DNA of 64,000 bases, taken from Tenrec ecaudatus (Eukaryota > Chordata > Mammalia > Afrosoricida > Tenrecidae). Below, piece after piece: positions 1-11,594 of the stretch; within the stretch, counting starts at the first letter, position 1, and the number at the start of each line of letters is the position of its first letter. The position numbers and the translations under genes are program-made. The stretch covers positions 122,495,525-122,559,524 of the forward strand of contig NC_134539.1 of the NCBI RefSeq assembly GCF_050624435.1. Reading direction: 5' to 3'. The notes below the pieces were generated by a model, which saw nothing but the letters and a program-made list of their open reading frames with translations, was not told where the DNA came from and ran no database searches.

Positions 1-136
1 GTTATGGGCAGTGTTACCTTCTGTTGTAAGCAGGGTCATTACGTTGACTCTAAACACTCTTGAAGGCATGTAAGAACAACAACAACCCTCCTAGGGATAT
101 AAATATACATATACCAAATCAATAAAGACCAATTTT

Positions 137-1447
137 TAAAAAACATTTTATTAGGGACTCATACAACTCTTATCACAATCCATACATACATCAATTATAT
201 AACGCACATCGTACATTCTTTGCCCTCATCATTTTCTTTTTCTTAATTTTTAAAAACATTTTATTAGAGACTCATACAACTCTTATCACAATCCATACAT
301 ACATCAATTATATAAGGCACATCTGTACATTCTTTGCCCTCATCATTTTCAAAGCATTTGCTCTCCACTTAAGCCCTTTGCATCAAGTCCCCTTTTTTCC
401 CCTCCTTCCCTGCTCTCCCCTCCCTCATGAGCCCTTGATAATTTATAAATTATTATTTTGTCATATCTTGCCCTGTCCAGTCTCCCTTAACCCCCTTTTC
501 TGTTGTCCGTCCCCCAGGGAGGAGGTCACATGTAGATCCTTGTAATCGGTACCTTCTTTCCAACCCACTCACCCTCTACCCTCTCAGTATCGCCCCTCAC
601 ACCCCTGGTCCTGAAGGGATCATCCGCCCTGGATTCCCTGTGCCTCCAGCTCCTATCTGCACCAGTGTACATCCTCTGCTCTATCCAGACTTACAAGGTA
701 GAATTCGGATCATGGTAGTTGGGGGGGAGGAAGTATTTAGGAACTGGAAGAAAGCTGTATTCTTCATTGGTGCTACATCGCACCTTGACTGACTCATCTC
801 CCCTGGACCCATCTGTGAGGGGATCTCCAGTGGCTGACATATGGGCTTTGGATCTCCACTCTGAACTTCCCTCTTCATTCACTATGGTAAGATTTTTTTT
901 TCTGATGATGCCTTATACCTGATCCCTTCAACACCTCGTGATCGCACAGGCTGGTGTGCTTCTTCCATGTGGGCTTTGTTGCTTCTGAGCTAGATGGCCG
1001 CTTGTTTACCTTCAAGCCTTTAAGACCCCAGACACTATCTCTTTTGATAGCCGTGCACCATCAGCTTTCCTCACCACATTTGCTTATGCACCCATTTGTC
1101 CTCGGCGATCTTATCATGGAGGTGTGCACCCAATGATATGATTTTTTGTTCTTTAATGCCTGATAACTGATCCCTTCGGAACCTCGTGATCACACAGGCT
1201 GGTGTGCTTCTTCCATGTGGGCTTTGTTGCTTCTGAGCTAGATGGCCGCTTGTTTATCTTCAAGCCTTTAAGACCCCAGACGCTCTCTCTTTTGATAGCC
1301 GGGCACCATCAGCTTTCCTCATCACCTTTGCTTGTTCACCTGCTTTGGCTTCAGCGGGTTGTGTCGGGATGGTGAGCATTATAGAATGCCAATTTAATAG
1401 AAGAAAGTATTCATGCATTAAGGGAGTGCTTGAGTCGAGGTCCAAGG
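137..1447 (-). repeat. LINE-like (A-tailed) element, young subfamily, doubled 3' end
   Basis: The element is inverted, with the A-tail at the left. It is flanked by a perfect 16-bp target duplication AATAAAGACCAATTTT at 121-136 and 1448-1463. Two successive 3' termini are seen (137-~240 and ~248 on), and an internal block is repeated ~248 bp apart (945-1075 and 1190-1325). The 5' end is truncated relative to the copy at 50685. The polypurine tract near the 3' end and the AATAAA+A tail resemble a LINE-1 3' region, but no reverse-transcriptase frame is present. Confidence 0.85.
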
Positions 1448-1463
1448 AATAAAGACCAATTTT

Positions 1464-2694
1464 CATAGAAATAATTCAGCTATTCCCTTCAAATTTTTAA
1501 AAACCTCCACATGAATCTTAAAATATTTAAAGGATGCATGAACCATGTCATAAAGTGAAAGAAGAAGAAAGCAAAATTGTGTGTTAAAGGAAGCAAGCTG
1601 GGGCATTGGTTGTTCAGAGGCAGGATCTTCACTTTTCATAAGGCAGAGACTAAGGTTCAATTTAGCCAGTGCACATTATGCATGACTACCACTCAATTGT
1701 CAATGGAGTCTTGTATGTTGCTATACTGCCGAACAGGTTTCAACAAAGGCTCCAGACTAAGATAAGGAAACAAGACCTAGTAATATAGTTCCAAAAACAG
1801 CCAATGGAAACTCTATGGACCACGATAGTCCAATCTGCAACCCATCATCGAGACAGTACAAGACTGGGTACCATAGAAAAATAGTAAGGAGATTTATCCA
1901 AAACTAGGTAATAGGCAGAAGACATTACTGGGAGTGTTTCAATGGATGTAGGATGTCATTTAACAAATCCTATGAGGTTTATCTGATTATGTAGAGGTGT
2001 GTACTTTAACTTGAGTCTACTGATTAGGCTATTTTACAATTTTGAAGGGTTTGTGTCTAATTAGAGGAAAACTGATAATAATGCAAATAATCCTTGTCAG
2101 AGAGCAATGCAAATTACTCTTCTCAGCAATACAAATAAAATCTTTCAGTAGAGATAAAATTTTTTTCCATCTGGCAAAAAATATAACACCAATGATTATG
2201 TCTCTTGCTTTGCAGGAATTTGCATCTATTAGCAAATCCATTTCAGCATTCCTCTGGCTATATAAGTTCTCTGTTCTCAAATGTATCTGTGAATGGACCT
2301 TGTGACCTTACAAGGTCTCTCATTAATTAATGAGTTGAATATTTGACCTATTTTCCTTTTATATTTTCCTAAGAGTTATGTTGTTAACATTTGAAAATGA
2401 CATTTTATGAGGAATTTGTGTGGGAAAGTCATGATAAGCTAGATAAGCGGGAAAGGAGAGGACCCAGAACACTTTGGATCAGATAATAATGGGGAAGAGG
2501 AGAGCAGTAAAAGAGCGACACCATGTAGTTAGTAAATATCTTACTCTATTCTGGGATGATGTAAAGATGATGAGCATTCATTACTCTGCAGATCTATAAA
2601 GTTGTATTTGGGTCAACATAAGCTGTCTGTGTGAGCGTCCTCTCTTTCACAGCAATTTCTGAAGCTGAAAACTTCTAAATTAAAACAGCAACTT
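1464..2694. other. Intergenic, nothing recognised
   Basis: AT-rich sequence without a gene or a repeat I can name. Confidence 0.5.
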
Positions 2695-2790
2695 GGCTGT
2701 AAAGGAAGGCTAAATAAGTGTAAAAATTTTATATGATTGAACTACTGAATTGCATGATATGTAGATTAGGTACCAGTAAAAATGTAAAAA
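2695..2790 (+). repeat. Fragment of an A-tailed interspersed repeat
   Basis: Shares the block ATGATTGAACTACTGAATT with sequence at ~20780-20830 in RNFT1 intron 3, so both belong to one dispersed family. Confidence 0.5.
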
Positions 2791-2909
2791 AATTTAAAAG
2801 AAGTGCACAACCCAGGAGAATGTACTAATACAGAAGCTTAATGATGAAAGACTCCAAGAGGCAGCAAAAATACTACAAAAATGTCCATCATGATAAGGTT
2901 TGCAATGTG

Positions 2910-3015
2910 TCCAGTCATTCATCCAATAAATATTTATTGAGCACTTAGTATATGCCAATAATTGTATTAGGTATACTGATATTAATAAACAAAAGCAAAA
3001 TATAGTCCCTGCTGA
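2910..3015 (+). repeat. Ancient mammalian repeat fragment
   Basis: Contains the familiar AATAAATATTTATTGAGCAC motif of an old mammalian interspersed repeat. A second, more decayed copy is near 59365-59460. Confidence 0.5.
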
Positions 3016-3325
3016 CATTGTTGGTGTTGTTAGGTGCCATCAAGTCAGTTCCGATTCATAGCAACCCTACAGACAACGGAATAAAACACTCCCCAGTCCT
3101 GCGCCATCCGCACAGTTGTGCCTATGCTGGAGCCATTGTTATTACCACTGTGGCGATTCATCTTATTGAGGACCTTGCTCTTTTGGGCTGCCTCTCTACA
3201 TTACCAAGTATGATGTCCTTCTCTAAGGACTTGTCTCTCCTGCTAACATGTCCAAAGTACATGAGACAAAGTCTCACCATCCTTGCCTACAAGGAGCATT
3301 CTGGTTGCACTTCTAAGACACTGCT
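3016..3325 (-). repeat. RTE (BovB-like) LINE 3' end / Afro RTE-tail repeat
   Basis: Starts TGTTGTTAGGTGCCATCAAG and runs through the segments (ACTTGTCTCTCCTGC, CTTGCCTACAAGGAGC) also seen at 4921 onward, so it is the 3' end of the same element in the same inverted orientation. Confidence 0.8.
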
Positions 3326-3385
3326 GGCACGGAATGAAATGAAGGAGGCAGACATTAAATGATTGCTTTAAGAAATAAATATATA

Positions 3386-4072
3386 TGAGAGGAGATGGGT
3401 TAATTAGGGTGTGAGGTAGTATCGATGAAGAACACAGCTTTCCCCCAGATCCTGGATGCTTCCTCCCCCCAACTACCATGATCCGAATTCTACCTTGCAG
3501 GGCTGGATAGGACAGAGGCTGTACACTGGTACATATGAGGGCTGGAGGTACAGGGAATCCAGGGTGGATGATACCTTCAGGACCAAGGGTGTGAGGGGCG
3601 ATACTGAGAGGGTAGAGGGTGAGTGGGTTGGAAAGAAGGTACCGATTACAAGGATCTACATGTGACCTCCTCCCTGGGGGACGGACAACAGAAAAGGGGG
3701 GAAGGGAGACTCCGGATAGGGCAAGATATGACAAAATAACGAGGTATAAATTACCAAGGGCACATGAGGGAGGAGGGAATGGGGAGGGAGGGGGAAAAAA
3801 AAGAGGACCTGATGCAAGGAGCTTAAGTGGAGAGCAAATGCCTTGAGAGTGATTAGGGCAAAGAATGTATGGATGTGCTTTATACAATTGATGTATGTAT
3901 ATGTATGGATTGTGGTAAGAGTTGTATGAGTCCCTAATAAAATGTAAAAGAAGAAAAGAGAAAAAAATGATTAGGCAAAGACTGTACAGATGTGCTTTAT
4001 ACAATTGATGTATGTATATGTATGAACTGTGAAAAGAATTGTATGAGCCCCAATAAATTGTTAAAAAAAAAA
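3386..4072 (+). repeat. LINE-like element, 5'-truncated, doubled 3' end
   Basis: Flanked by 16-bp near-perfect target duplications: AAGAAATAAATATATA at 3370-3385 and AAGAAAGAAATATATA at 4073-4088. Has a polypurine tract, a first 3' end with AATAAAATG near 3940, then a second 3' end (3966-4065, AATAAATTG). Both ends lie inside one pair of target duplications. Confidence 0.85.
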
Positions 4073-4114
4073 AAGAAAGAAATATATAGATGTCCTATGC
4101 CAGCCATAAAAATT

Positions 4115-4195
4115 TCAGCCTAGGAAACCCTATGGGACAGTTTTATTATTAAGGTCACTATGACTTGAAATCGAGTTGACAGCTCACAACAAAGT
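4115..4195 (+). repeat. Afrotherian tRNA-SINE 3' fragment
   Basis: GGAAACCCTATGGGACAG and ATCGAGTTGACAG are the SINE 3' half. Confidence 0.65.
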
Positions 4196-4920
4196 GGCAT
4201 GCTGCTATGTCTTGTCGGTGACCTTTTCCCTTTGTGTAATGCTCCTCTTTATACCTGGTCTACTTCTTTTAATTAGTATGTCTTTTTTCATCCTTTTACT
4301 CTTCATCTAAATGAGTTCTCTACCATTTCTCTTAGGAATTGGTTGTATTTCTTGAAACTTTTTGCTAAATAATATCTAATTAATTATATATACTATACAT
4401 TTCAACTATTGTTCTATGAATCTCTCTGTCTTGTTAAGATTTCCTGGACAATGTTTACTTTTGTTGTTCTTTTAGCAGTCTATAATACTGGTTGGATTAA
4501 GACTCCAAAGTATTTTTTACCTTTCTCTTTCTTCCTTTTCTTTTCTACAAACATTACTATTGCTATTATCTCAATGGCCAAAGTAAGTTACGTGAGTTCG
4601 TGTGGGAGGAGACCAAGAGAGCAGATAGACACAGATGTGAAAAACTGGGGCCGGAGAGGCTAAATTTGATCTGTGTCCTTGAAGCCTCTCTAAGCTCATT
4701 CTTCTTGGATCACACGGCAGACATGACTTCAAGGCCTCTTCATCTAGTATCTAAACTACTTGCAGTAGTCTCTTAATTGAACTTCACTTGTTGCAATTGA
4801 TTAACATGATTTTTTCAGAAAAACACAAATCTGGCCACATAATATTGAACTTATAAATAAGCTTCCCTTTGGCTACAGGATAAAGTCCTAAGTGAGGTCC
4901 GTGAAGTGTTTCATTATCTG
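4196..4920. other. Intergenic, nothing recognised
   Basis: AT-rich DNA; the one open frame (4409-4663) shows no family features. Confidence 0.45.
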
Positions 4921-6085
4921 TTGTTGTTGTTGTTGTGAGGCCACCTAGGCAGTTCTGGCTCCTGGCGACCCAACACTATGCTCATCAGACTGAAATACCA
5001 CCTGATGCAAGGTTATTGTGTTCGAGCTCATTATTGCAGCCACTGAGGCAATCCATCTTGCCAAGGGTCTTCCTCTTTTTTGCCTCCCCTTTACTTTTCC
5101 AAGCACAATGTCCTTTTCCAGGGACTGATCTCTCCTAAAAACCTGTCCAAGGAACCTGAGACAAAGCCTCATGATCCTAGCTTCAAAGGAGCATTCTGCT
5201 TTCTTTTTTTTTTTTTGCTTTCTTACAAGGCAGATTTGTTTGTTCTTTTGGCAGCTCATGATACTTTCAATATTCCTCACCACCACCATAATTCAAATGC
5301 ATTGATTCTCCTTCCATCTTCCTCATTTAGTATCCAACGTTCACATGCAAATTAAAATACCATGGCTTGGGCCAGGCCCATCTTTGTTCTCAAAGTAACA
5401 ACCTTGCTTTCCCACACTTTAAAGTTTTGTGCAGATTTACCTAATGTCATGTGTTATTTGATCACTTGACTGCTGATACCATGAGTGTTGATTATGGATT
5501 CAAGCAAGATTATATTCTTGATATTTTCAATCTTTTCTCCCTTTATCATTATTCCATTTATGAGGACTGGGGTTGTCTTTTTGCTGAGTTATAATCCATA
5601 TTTCAGGCTGAAATCTTGAACCTTCACCAGCAAGTGCTTGAAGCCTTCCTCACTTTCAGCAAGCAAGATTGTGTCATCTGCATATTGCACATTGTTAATA
5701 AGCCTTCATCCAATCTTGATGCCATATTCTTCTTCATATAATCCAGTTTCTGATTATTTTCTCAGCATACAGATTGAATAAGTATAGTGAGAGGGTACAA
5801 ACCTAATGCACACCCTTTTTTACTTTAAACCATGCAGTATTCCCATGATTTTGACCTTCTGTTGGGTCACCTTTCTTCTGAATGGGTACAAATATGAATC
5901 TCTTCCAGTAAGTTGGCCAGGTAACTGTCTTCCAAATTTTTTGGCATGAGTGTGTCCAGTGCCTCATGAGCTTATTGAAACATTTCAATTTGTATTACAT
6001 TGTTATGGCTAATGCCTTCAGTGCAGCTGGGACTTCTTCCTTGAATATCACTGGTTCTGGATCATGCTAGCTCTTTTTGATACAG
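4921..6085 (-). repeat. RTE (BovB-like) LINE fragment with reverse-transcriptase remnant
   Basis: Read on the minus strand at ~5620-5710 it gives VQYADDTILLAESEEGF, the YADD catalytic box of an RTE-clade reverse transcriptase. The remaining ~900 bp to the left is the 3' part of ORF2 and the tail that ends in repeated TTG (on +). No single frame stays open along it, so it is an inactive fossil. RTE/BovB elements are established in Afrotheria. Confidence 0.9.
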
Positions 6086-6194
6086 TGCCACCATGTAGGC
6101 TTTCCATCATCATCGTCTTCTTTTAATAGTTTTATTGAGATATAATTAACATATCATACAATTCATAGTTCAATCATATTAAGAAGGATTGTGC

Positions 6195-6338
6195 ACAAGG
6201 GTGCCAGAGTGGGTGAGAGAGGAGGGGGAAAGAGGCACTGATACCAAGGGCTCCAGTAGAAAGAAAATGTTTTGGAAATGATAATGGCAACATATGTACA
6301 AATGTGCTTAATACAATAGAATTATGGATTGTTGAGGA
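6195..6338 (+). repeat. LINE-like family 3' fragment
   Basis: Polypurine stretch and AACATATGTACAAATGTGCT block typical of the 3' end of the family; older, without a clear tail. Confidence 0.65.
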
Positions 6339-6404
6339 ACCGATTACAAGGATCTACATATGAGCTCCTCCCTGGGGGACGGACAACAGAAAAGCGGGTG
6401 GATA
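6339..6404 (+). repeat. Displaced LINE-like internal fragment
   Basis: ACCGATTACAAGGATCTACA and CTCCCTGGGGGACGGACAAC lie upstream of the polypurine tract in intact copies (3645-3690). Here the fragment sits after a 3' end and directly abuts the unrelated GC-rich sequence at 6405. Confidence 0.6.
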
Positions 6405-6755
6405 ATGTGGTTTCACTTGCTGTGCTCGGGGTGTGGTGCCAGAGAAGCGCCAGCGGCCTGGGCGCTGTGTAGTCGGCACGCCTAGCCGTGCCTCCCCCCG
6501 GAGACTCCTTGAACGGCTTCAGCTCAAAGCAAGGGCCAACCTGACATAAGCTCTCCCGAGATGACCAAGCAGCCAGACTACCTCCTGGAGAAAATTGAGA
6601 AAGAAGAACCCACCGTAGCCATGCTTCCCAATTATCTCTCACTCCTGCAAGCTTTCAGGAAGGCCCTGGTCCTGGTCATGCAGGTGGAAGAGCAGGCCAG
6701 CAAAGAAACCACCAGCAAGAAATAGCCCCAGTGATGACTGCAAATAAATTTGAAA
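6405..6755 (+). pseudogene. Probable retrocopy of an unrecognised transcript with a 54-codon ORF
   Basis: A GC-rich leader (6405-6558) is followed by an open frame from ATG 6559 to TAG, beginning MTKQPDYLLEKIEKEEP and ending SKETTSKK. It is lysine- and glutamate-rich with no membrane segment. An AATAAA follows ~20 nt after the stop, then part of a small palindromic repeat. Intronless, with a mature-mRNA shape, among repeats: this suggests a processed copy. I do not recognise the parent gene; it may also be chance. Confidence 0.4.
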
Positions 6756-7000
6756 ATAATGGAAGTTTCCCACAAACTTTTTGAAGCTCCCTTGTATATC
6801 TGTCACATAACTTTTGTCTGTTCATTTTTTTTTTACAAGTTTAAGCCTTCTTGACAGCACCTACAAGAATCTGCTTGCAAGCTAACATTCCATGATCCAT
6901 GTAGTTCTTCCATCACTGCTACCCTCCAGCCCCCACTTTCTGTATACTGACCCTAGTCACCACTAATAAACTTTGATATCCATAAAAAAAAGAAGAAGAA

Positions 7001-8585
7001 TCAAGGGTAAGGTTGCTTAGAGAAGAGGTATACTCTAGCCCAGGTGGCGATGAAGCATGGTAGTAGGGCAGGAGGAAGGTCAAGGGAGATGGAGGAAAGA
7101 GCTAGGAGTCAAAGGGCATTCATGGAGGTCTAGACAAAGACATGTACATGCAAATATATATAGGAGGATGGGGAAATAGATCTATGTGTCTATATTTATA
7201 GGTCAAGTATTAAGGTGGCGGAAGGACCTTGGGCCTCTACTCAAACACTCCCTCAATGCATGAATACCTTCTTTTATTAAATTGGAACTCTATGATGCTC
7301 ACTCTCCCGACACAACGGCTGGAGCCAAAGTGGGTGAACAAGTAAATGTGGTGAAGAAAGCTGATGGTGCCCGGCTATCAAAAGAGATAGTGACTGGGGT
7401 CTTAAAGGCTTGAAGATAAACAAGCGGCCATCTAGCTCAGAAGCAACAAAGTCCACATGGAAGTGATCGAGTGGTCCCAGGGGGATCAGTTACCAGGCAT
7501 CAAAGAACAAAAAATCATATCATTGACTGCACACCTCCATGATAGGATCGCTGAAGACAAATGGGTGCATAAGCAAATGTGGTGAAGAAAGCTGATGGTG
7601 CCCGGCTATCAAAAGAGATAGTGTCTGGGTCTTAAAGGCTTGAAGGTGAACAAGCGGCCATCTAGCTCAGAAGCAAAAAAGCCCACATGGAAGAAGCACA
7701 CCGGCCAGTGCGATCACGAGGTGCCAAGGGACCAGGTATAAGGCATCATGCAAAAAAAACAACAACGATATAAGTGTGTGTATATATGTGTATATGTATA
7801 TGTATATATATACCATATTAAATGAAGGGGGAAGTGCAGAGTGGAGACCCAAGGCCCAAGTGTCGGCCAATGGAGAGCCCCTCATAGAGGCGTTTAGGAG
7901 AGGAGATGGGTTAATTAGGGTGCGAGGTAGTACCGATGGGGAACACAGCTTTCCCCCAGATCCTGGATGCTTCCTCCCCCCAACTACCATGATCCGAATT
8001 CTACCTTGCAGGCCTGGATAGGATAGAGGCTGTACACTGGTGCATATGAGGGCTGGAGGTACAGGGAATCCAGGGTGGATGATACCTTCAGGACCAAGGG
8101 TGTGAGGGACGATGCTGGGAGAGTGGAGGGTGAGTGGGTTGGAAGGGGGGAACTGATTGCAAGGATCCACATGTGACCTCTTCCCTGGGAGAGGGACAGC
8201 AGAGAAGGGGGGAAGGGAGACTCCGGATAGGGCAAGATATGACAAAATAACGAGGTATAAATTACCAAGGGCACATGAGGGAGGGGGGAAAGGGGAGGGA
8301 GGGGGAAAAAAAGAGGACCTGATGCAAGGGGCTTAAGTGCAGAGCAAATGCCTTGAGAATGATTGGGGCAGGGAATGTATGGATGTGCTTTATACAATTG
8401 ATGTATGTATATGTATGGATTGTGGTAAGAGTTGTTTGAGTCCCTAATAAAATGTAAAAGAAGAAAAGAGAAAAAAATGATTAGGGCAAAGACTGTACAG
8501 ATGTGCTTTATACAATTGATGTATGTATATGTATGAACTGTGAAAAGAATTGTATCAGCCCCAATAAATTGTTAAAATTTAAAAA
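7001..8585 (+). repeat. LINE-like element, young subfamily, internal duplication and doubled 3' end
   Basis: 1.58 kb copy. The block GTGAAGAAAGCTGATGGTGC recurs at 7351 and 7582 (231 bp apart). An (AT/GT) tract lies at ~7770-7812, a polypurine tract at ~8280-8310, the first 3' end near 8450 and the second at 8476-8585. Near-identical to 3386-4072 where they overlap. No clean target duplication was found by eye. Confidence 0.82.
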
Positions 8586-8699
8586 AAATCTTACAAACTC
8601 ATAGAAATCTTCATAAAACAAGATATTAAAATGGAAAAAAAAAGATACGCTGTGTGCTATTCCATTTTGTTTTTCTCTCTCTAGGCCTTTGAACATTGC

Positions 8700-9317
8700 A
8701 TTCTAGTTTTTTACTTCGTCTTCTTGAACTGCTCTTAGAAATTTTCTATGCAGCTCTTTGACATCATCATTTCTTCCATTGGCCTTAACTACTCTACAAT
8801 TAAAAACAAGGTTCAAACATCCACTGTGATCGTTTCTTTCCCGCCCCCCCTCCCCGTCTCTTTAACAACCTTTTGCTTCATCTATGATGTTCTTGATGTC
8901 ATCCCACAGCTCATCAGGTCTTTTGACATTAGTGTACAACGCATTAAAACAGTTCTTGAGATGATCTAGACAGATGAGTGGGGTATCCTTAAGGTAGTAT
9001 TTTGACTTTTGTGGACTTGTTTTCATTTTGTTCAGCTTCAACCTGAACTTACACACGAGCAATTAGAGGTCTGTTCCACAGTCGGCCACTGGCCTCATTT
9101 TAACCGCTGACATTGTTTTTCCAGCATTTCTTCACACGGATGTAGACCTCTTTATTTCTGATTATTCCATCTGGAGAAATCCATGTGTTTAGTCACAGTT
9201 TATGTTGTTGGAAAATGTTATTTGCAATGAAGTAGTTGATCTTACAAGATTCTATCATAAAATCTCAGTTTCGTTTCTGTCATCAAGGCCCTATTTCCAA
9301 CTACTGTTCCTTTCTCA
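8700..9317 (-). repeat. RTE LINE internal fragment
   Basis: Resembles the central ORF2 region of the Afrotherian RTE as I recall it (on +: GTCTGTTCCACAGTCGGCC, then CCATCTGGAGAAATCCATG). Same orientation as the other RTE pieces, and interrupted by the SINE at 9318. Confidence 0.75.
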
Positions 9318-9528
9318 GAGGAGCCCCGGTGGCAGAGAGGTTAGGTGTTGGGCTGCTCCTCAAGGTCCGAATTTCAAAACCACCAGCCACTCTGAGGGAG
9401 AACGATGGAGCTTTCGGCTTTTACAATCTTGGAAATGCACAGGGGCAGTTCTATCCTATCCTATAGGGTCGCATTGAGTTGACATCAACTTGATGGCAGT
9501 GAGGGTTTTTGTTGTTGTTGTCTCTTTG
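9318..9528 (+). repeat. Afrotherian tRNA-derived SINE
   Basis: Complete layout: GGAGCCCCGGTGGC start, GGGCAGTTCTATCCTATCCT, TATAGGGTCGC, GACATCAACTTGATGGCAGT and a TTG-repeat tail. Confidence 0.88.
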
Positions 9529-9634
9529 GAAAATTCACTGAAGTCAAGATCTGGGCCTCAGTCTTACTGATCCAGAAACTTAATGTGCCAGGAAGATTTA
9601 TGTTAATCAAGCTTATAGACATTAATCAAATTCA

Positions 9635-9885
9635 TTAAAAAAAGTCATGTGTGTCATTAAATCAGTTCTGATTCATGGTATGTATAACAGAATGAAACAG
9701 TGTCTGCTCTGCACCATTCTCACAATGATTACGTTTGAGTTCATTGTTGCAGCCACAATATCAATCCATCTTGTTGTGGGTTTTCTTCTCCTTTTCTGAC
9801 TCTCTACAAAGCATGATGTACTTTTTCAGGGATTAATTTCTTCTGATTACATGTCCAAAGCGTGTGAAATAAGTCTAACCATTCT
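9635..9885 (-). repeat. RTE LINE 3' end
   Basis: Diverged relative of 3016-3325 (GTTTGAGTTCATTGTTGCAG, ATCAATCCATCTTGTTG). Confidence 0.7.
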
Positions 9886-9889
9886 TATT

Positions 9890-10735
9890 TTTAATAATTA
9901 TTCATTGTAAATTAGGTGGGAGGGTTATATTTGAGCTCATCAACTTTATAGTCAACAGTTTAAACTATTGAAAGTCCCCTTTAGAAGGGATATATTGGAA
10001 TTGTATGTCAATAAAAGTATTATTTTAAAAAACAACTCCCCTTTACCAACTTCCTTAATTTCTCTTCTTCTTGTGGATTACTAGCTTCCATTTAATGCAA
10101 AGTTAACATCCATCAGCAGTCTAGCCCATTGCTTTATCTTTCTTCCCTTACCCTCCTCCATTTGGCAGTCTCCAAAATCTGTTCTCTTTGGTATGAAAGT
10201 TTTTATCTTGGTCTCTCAAGTCCCCCTATAACAGTGGTAACATATATTTTTCCTTTTGTGATCAGCTAATTTCACTCAGCATAAACTTCTCCAAGTCCAT
10301 CTACATCACTGGTACTTTGTGGTTTTGTCATTGCTTGTTTAAAATGATTTTTTTCATTGTAAATTGCGTGGGGATGGTTTACATTTAAGCTAATCAACTC
10401 TGTATTCAACAGCTCAAACCACACATCAACATTTTCCCTCATATTCTATCTCACCCCGCACTCCCCATTTCTTTTCTCCCTCTTGTGGGCCCTCCGTGCT
10501 CCCTGTCACTCAAGTCAATATCTACCAACCTTCTAGCTCGTCGGTTCATCTTCCTACGTGTGCCCATCCAACCCTGACAACCTCCAAAGTCTGTTTATTC
10601 CTTTTGATACGCAAGTCTTTGTCTTGAATTTATCCTGACAGTACTGGTCTCCTCTTGTCCAGGTCCATCATGTCACGAGGTGTGTGGTTTCATTTTTTTT
10701 TTTTAGCAATATATAGTATTCCATGATAAAAATAA
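9890..10735 (-). repeat. L1-like fragments
   Basis: Blocks such as TTTCACTCAGCATAAACTTC and TCCAAGTCCATCTACATC are typical of the 3' part of mammalian L1 read in reverse. Two related pieces lie in tandem (start blocks TTCATTGTAAATTAGGTGGG at ~9900 and TTCATTGTAAATTGCGTGGG at ~10350). Confidence 0.55.
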
Positions 10736-10965
10736 GGTTTTCTACTCCCATAGAGGATTGCGTCTTGGCCTCTTAGAACAGCTAAGGGCCCTTTGGACTT
10801 CTTTTCCAAAGTGTTCCCCTTCAGTAAACTCACTCTTTCTGTTCAAACTTTTTCTCTGACTCTTGTCTAACTTTCCCCCTTACCTGAAATCTGTCTTGCA
10901 AGCAGGACAAGAACCAAGTCCTGGAGAGGCTTGAAATTCTGAGCCTCCTCCCAATAGTCATGGGT

Positions 10966-11590
10966 CTCTAAGTTTTGTACACTAGAGAAGCAAAATCATA
11001 TCTGCATTGATCTCTATATATGAAAAAGAGAGTTTTATCCAGAAAGTGGCTCACATACTTGTAGAAGCAGGCAAATTAGAATACAGGCAGGTTCCAGGTC
11101 CAGGTCTGTGGGCCAGGTGCTAGGCTGGAGGCACTTCCTTTCTCCTATAGCTGTAAGTGCCGAATCAAGACCGTCAGGAAGACCACAGGCTGTGACTGCG
11201 AAGGCGAATGAATAGAAAGTCAGCAAGTCAGGTGGCAGGCTACTGAAGACTCCAGGACCAGCATATATGGCAGGCCATCAGCTCAATCCAAAGAAGGGGA
11301 GGTCAATGAGACAGAAGCAGGATCTAGTCCCAGCAAAGGGCAAGCAAGCTTTTCCATAGCATCAATTTAAATTGGAATCAAGTTATACCCTTGAAGCAAC
11401 TTCCTTTCAATTGACTATATGAGGGTTGTTTCCTGAGTATGGGTGTTGTATCCCACCCAATCTTAAGTGTTAGTTGTGATTATATTGTTTTAAGTCAGGA
11501 CCTGGGGATTATTGGGTGTTAACTACCAAAACATTGAGAATTCTGGCCTATACAAGTTGACTCAAAACTTTTAACTATCACAGTTTCTTT
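10966..11590. repeat. Unclassified dispersed repeat, copy A
   Basis: Begins TACACTAGAGAAGCAAAATC, then AGAGAGTTTTAT, then a GC-richer centre with CCAGGTCCAGGTCTGTGGG. Shares its start with copies at ~12365 and ~13665. Confidence 0.6.
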
Positions 11591-11594
11591 ATTT

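Noticed and set aside
3243-4004. 253-codon minus-strand frame, with similar frames at 7667-8245 and 52131-52742
   Set aside because: These are antisense frames through the LINE-like repeat, shared between copies because the repeat is shared; no protein family features.
5803-5988. Minus-strand frame in the RTE fragment
   Set aside because: It is a piece of the decayed RTE ORF2, reported as part of the repeat, not as a gene.
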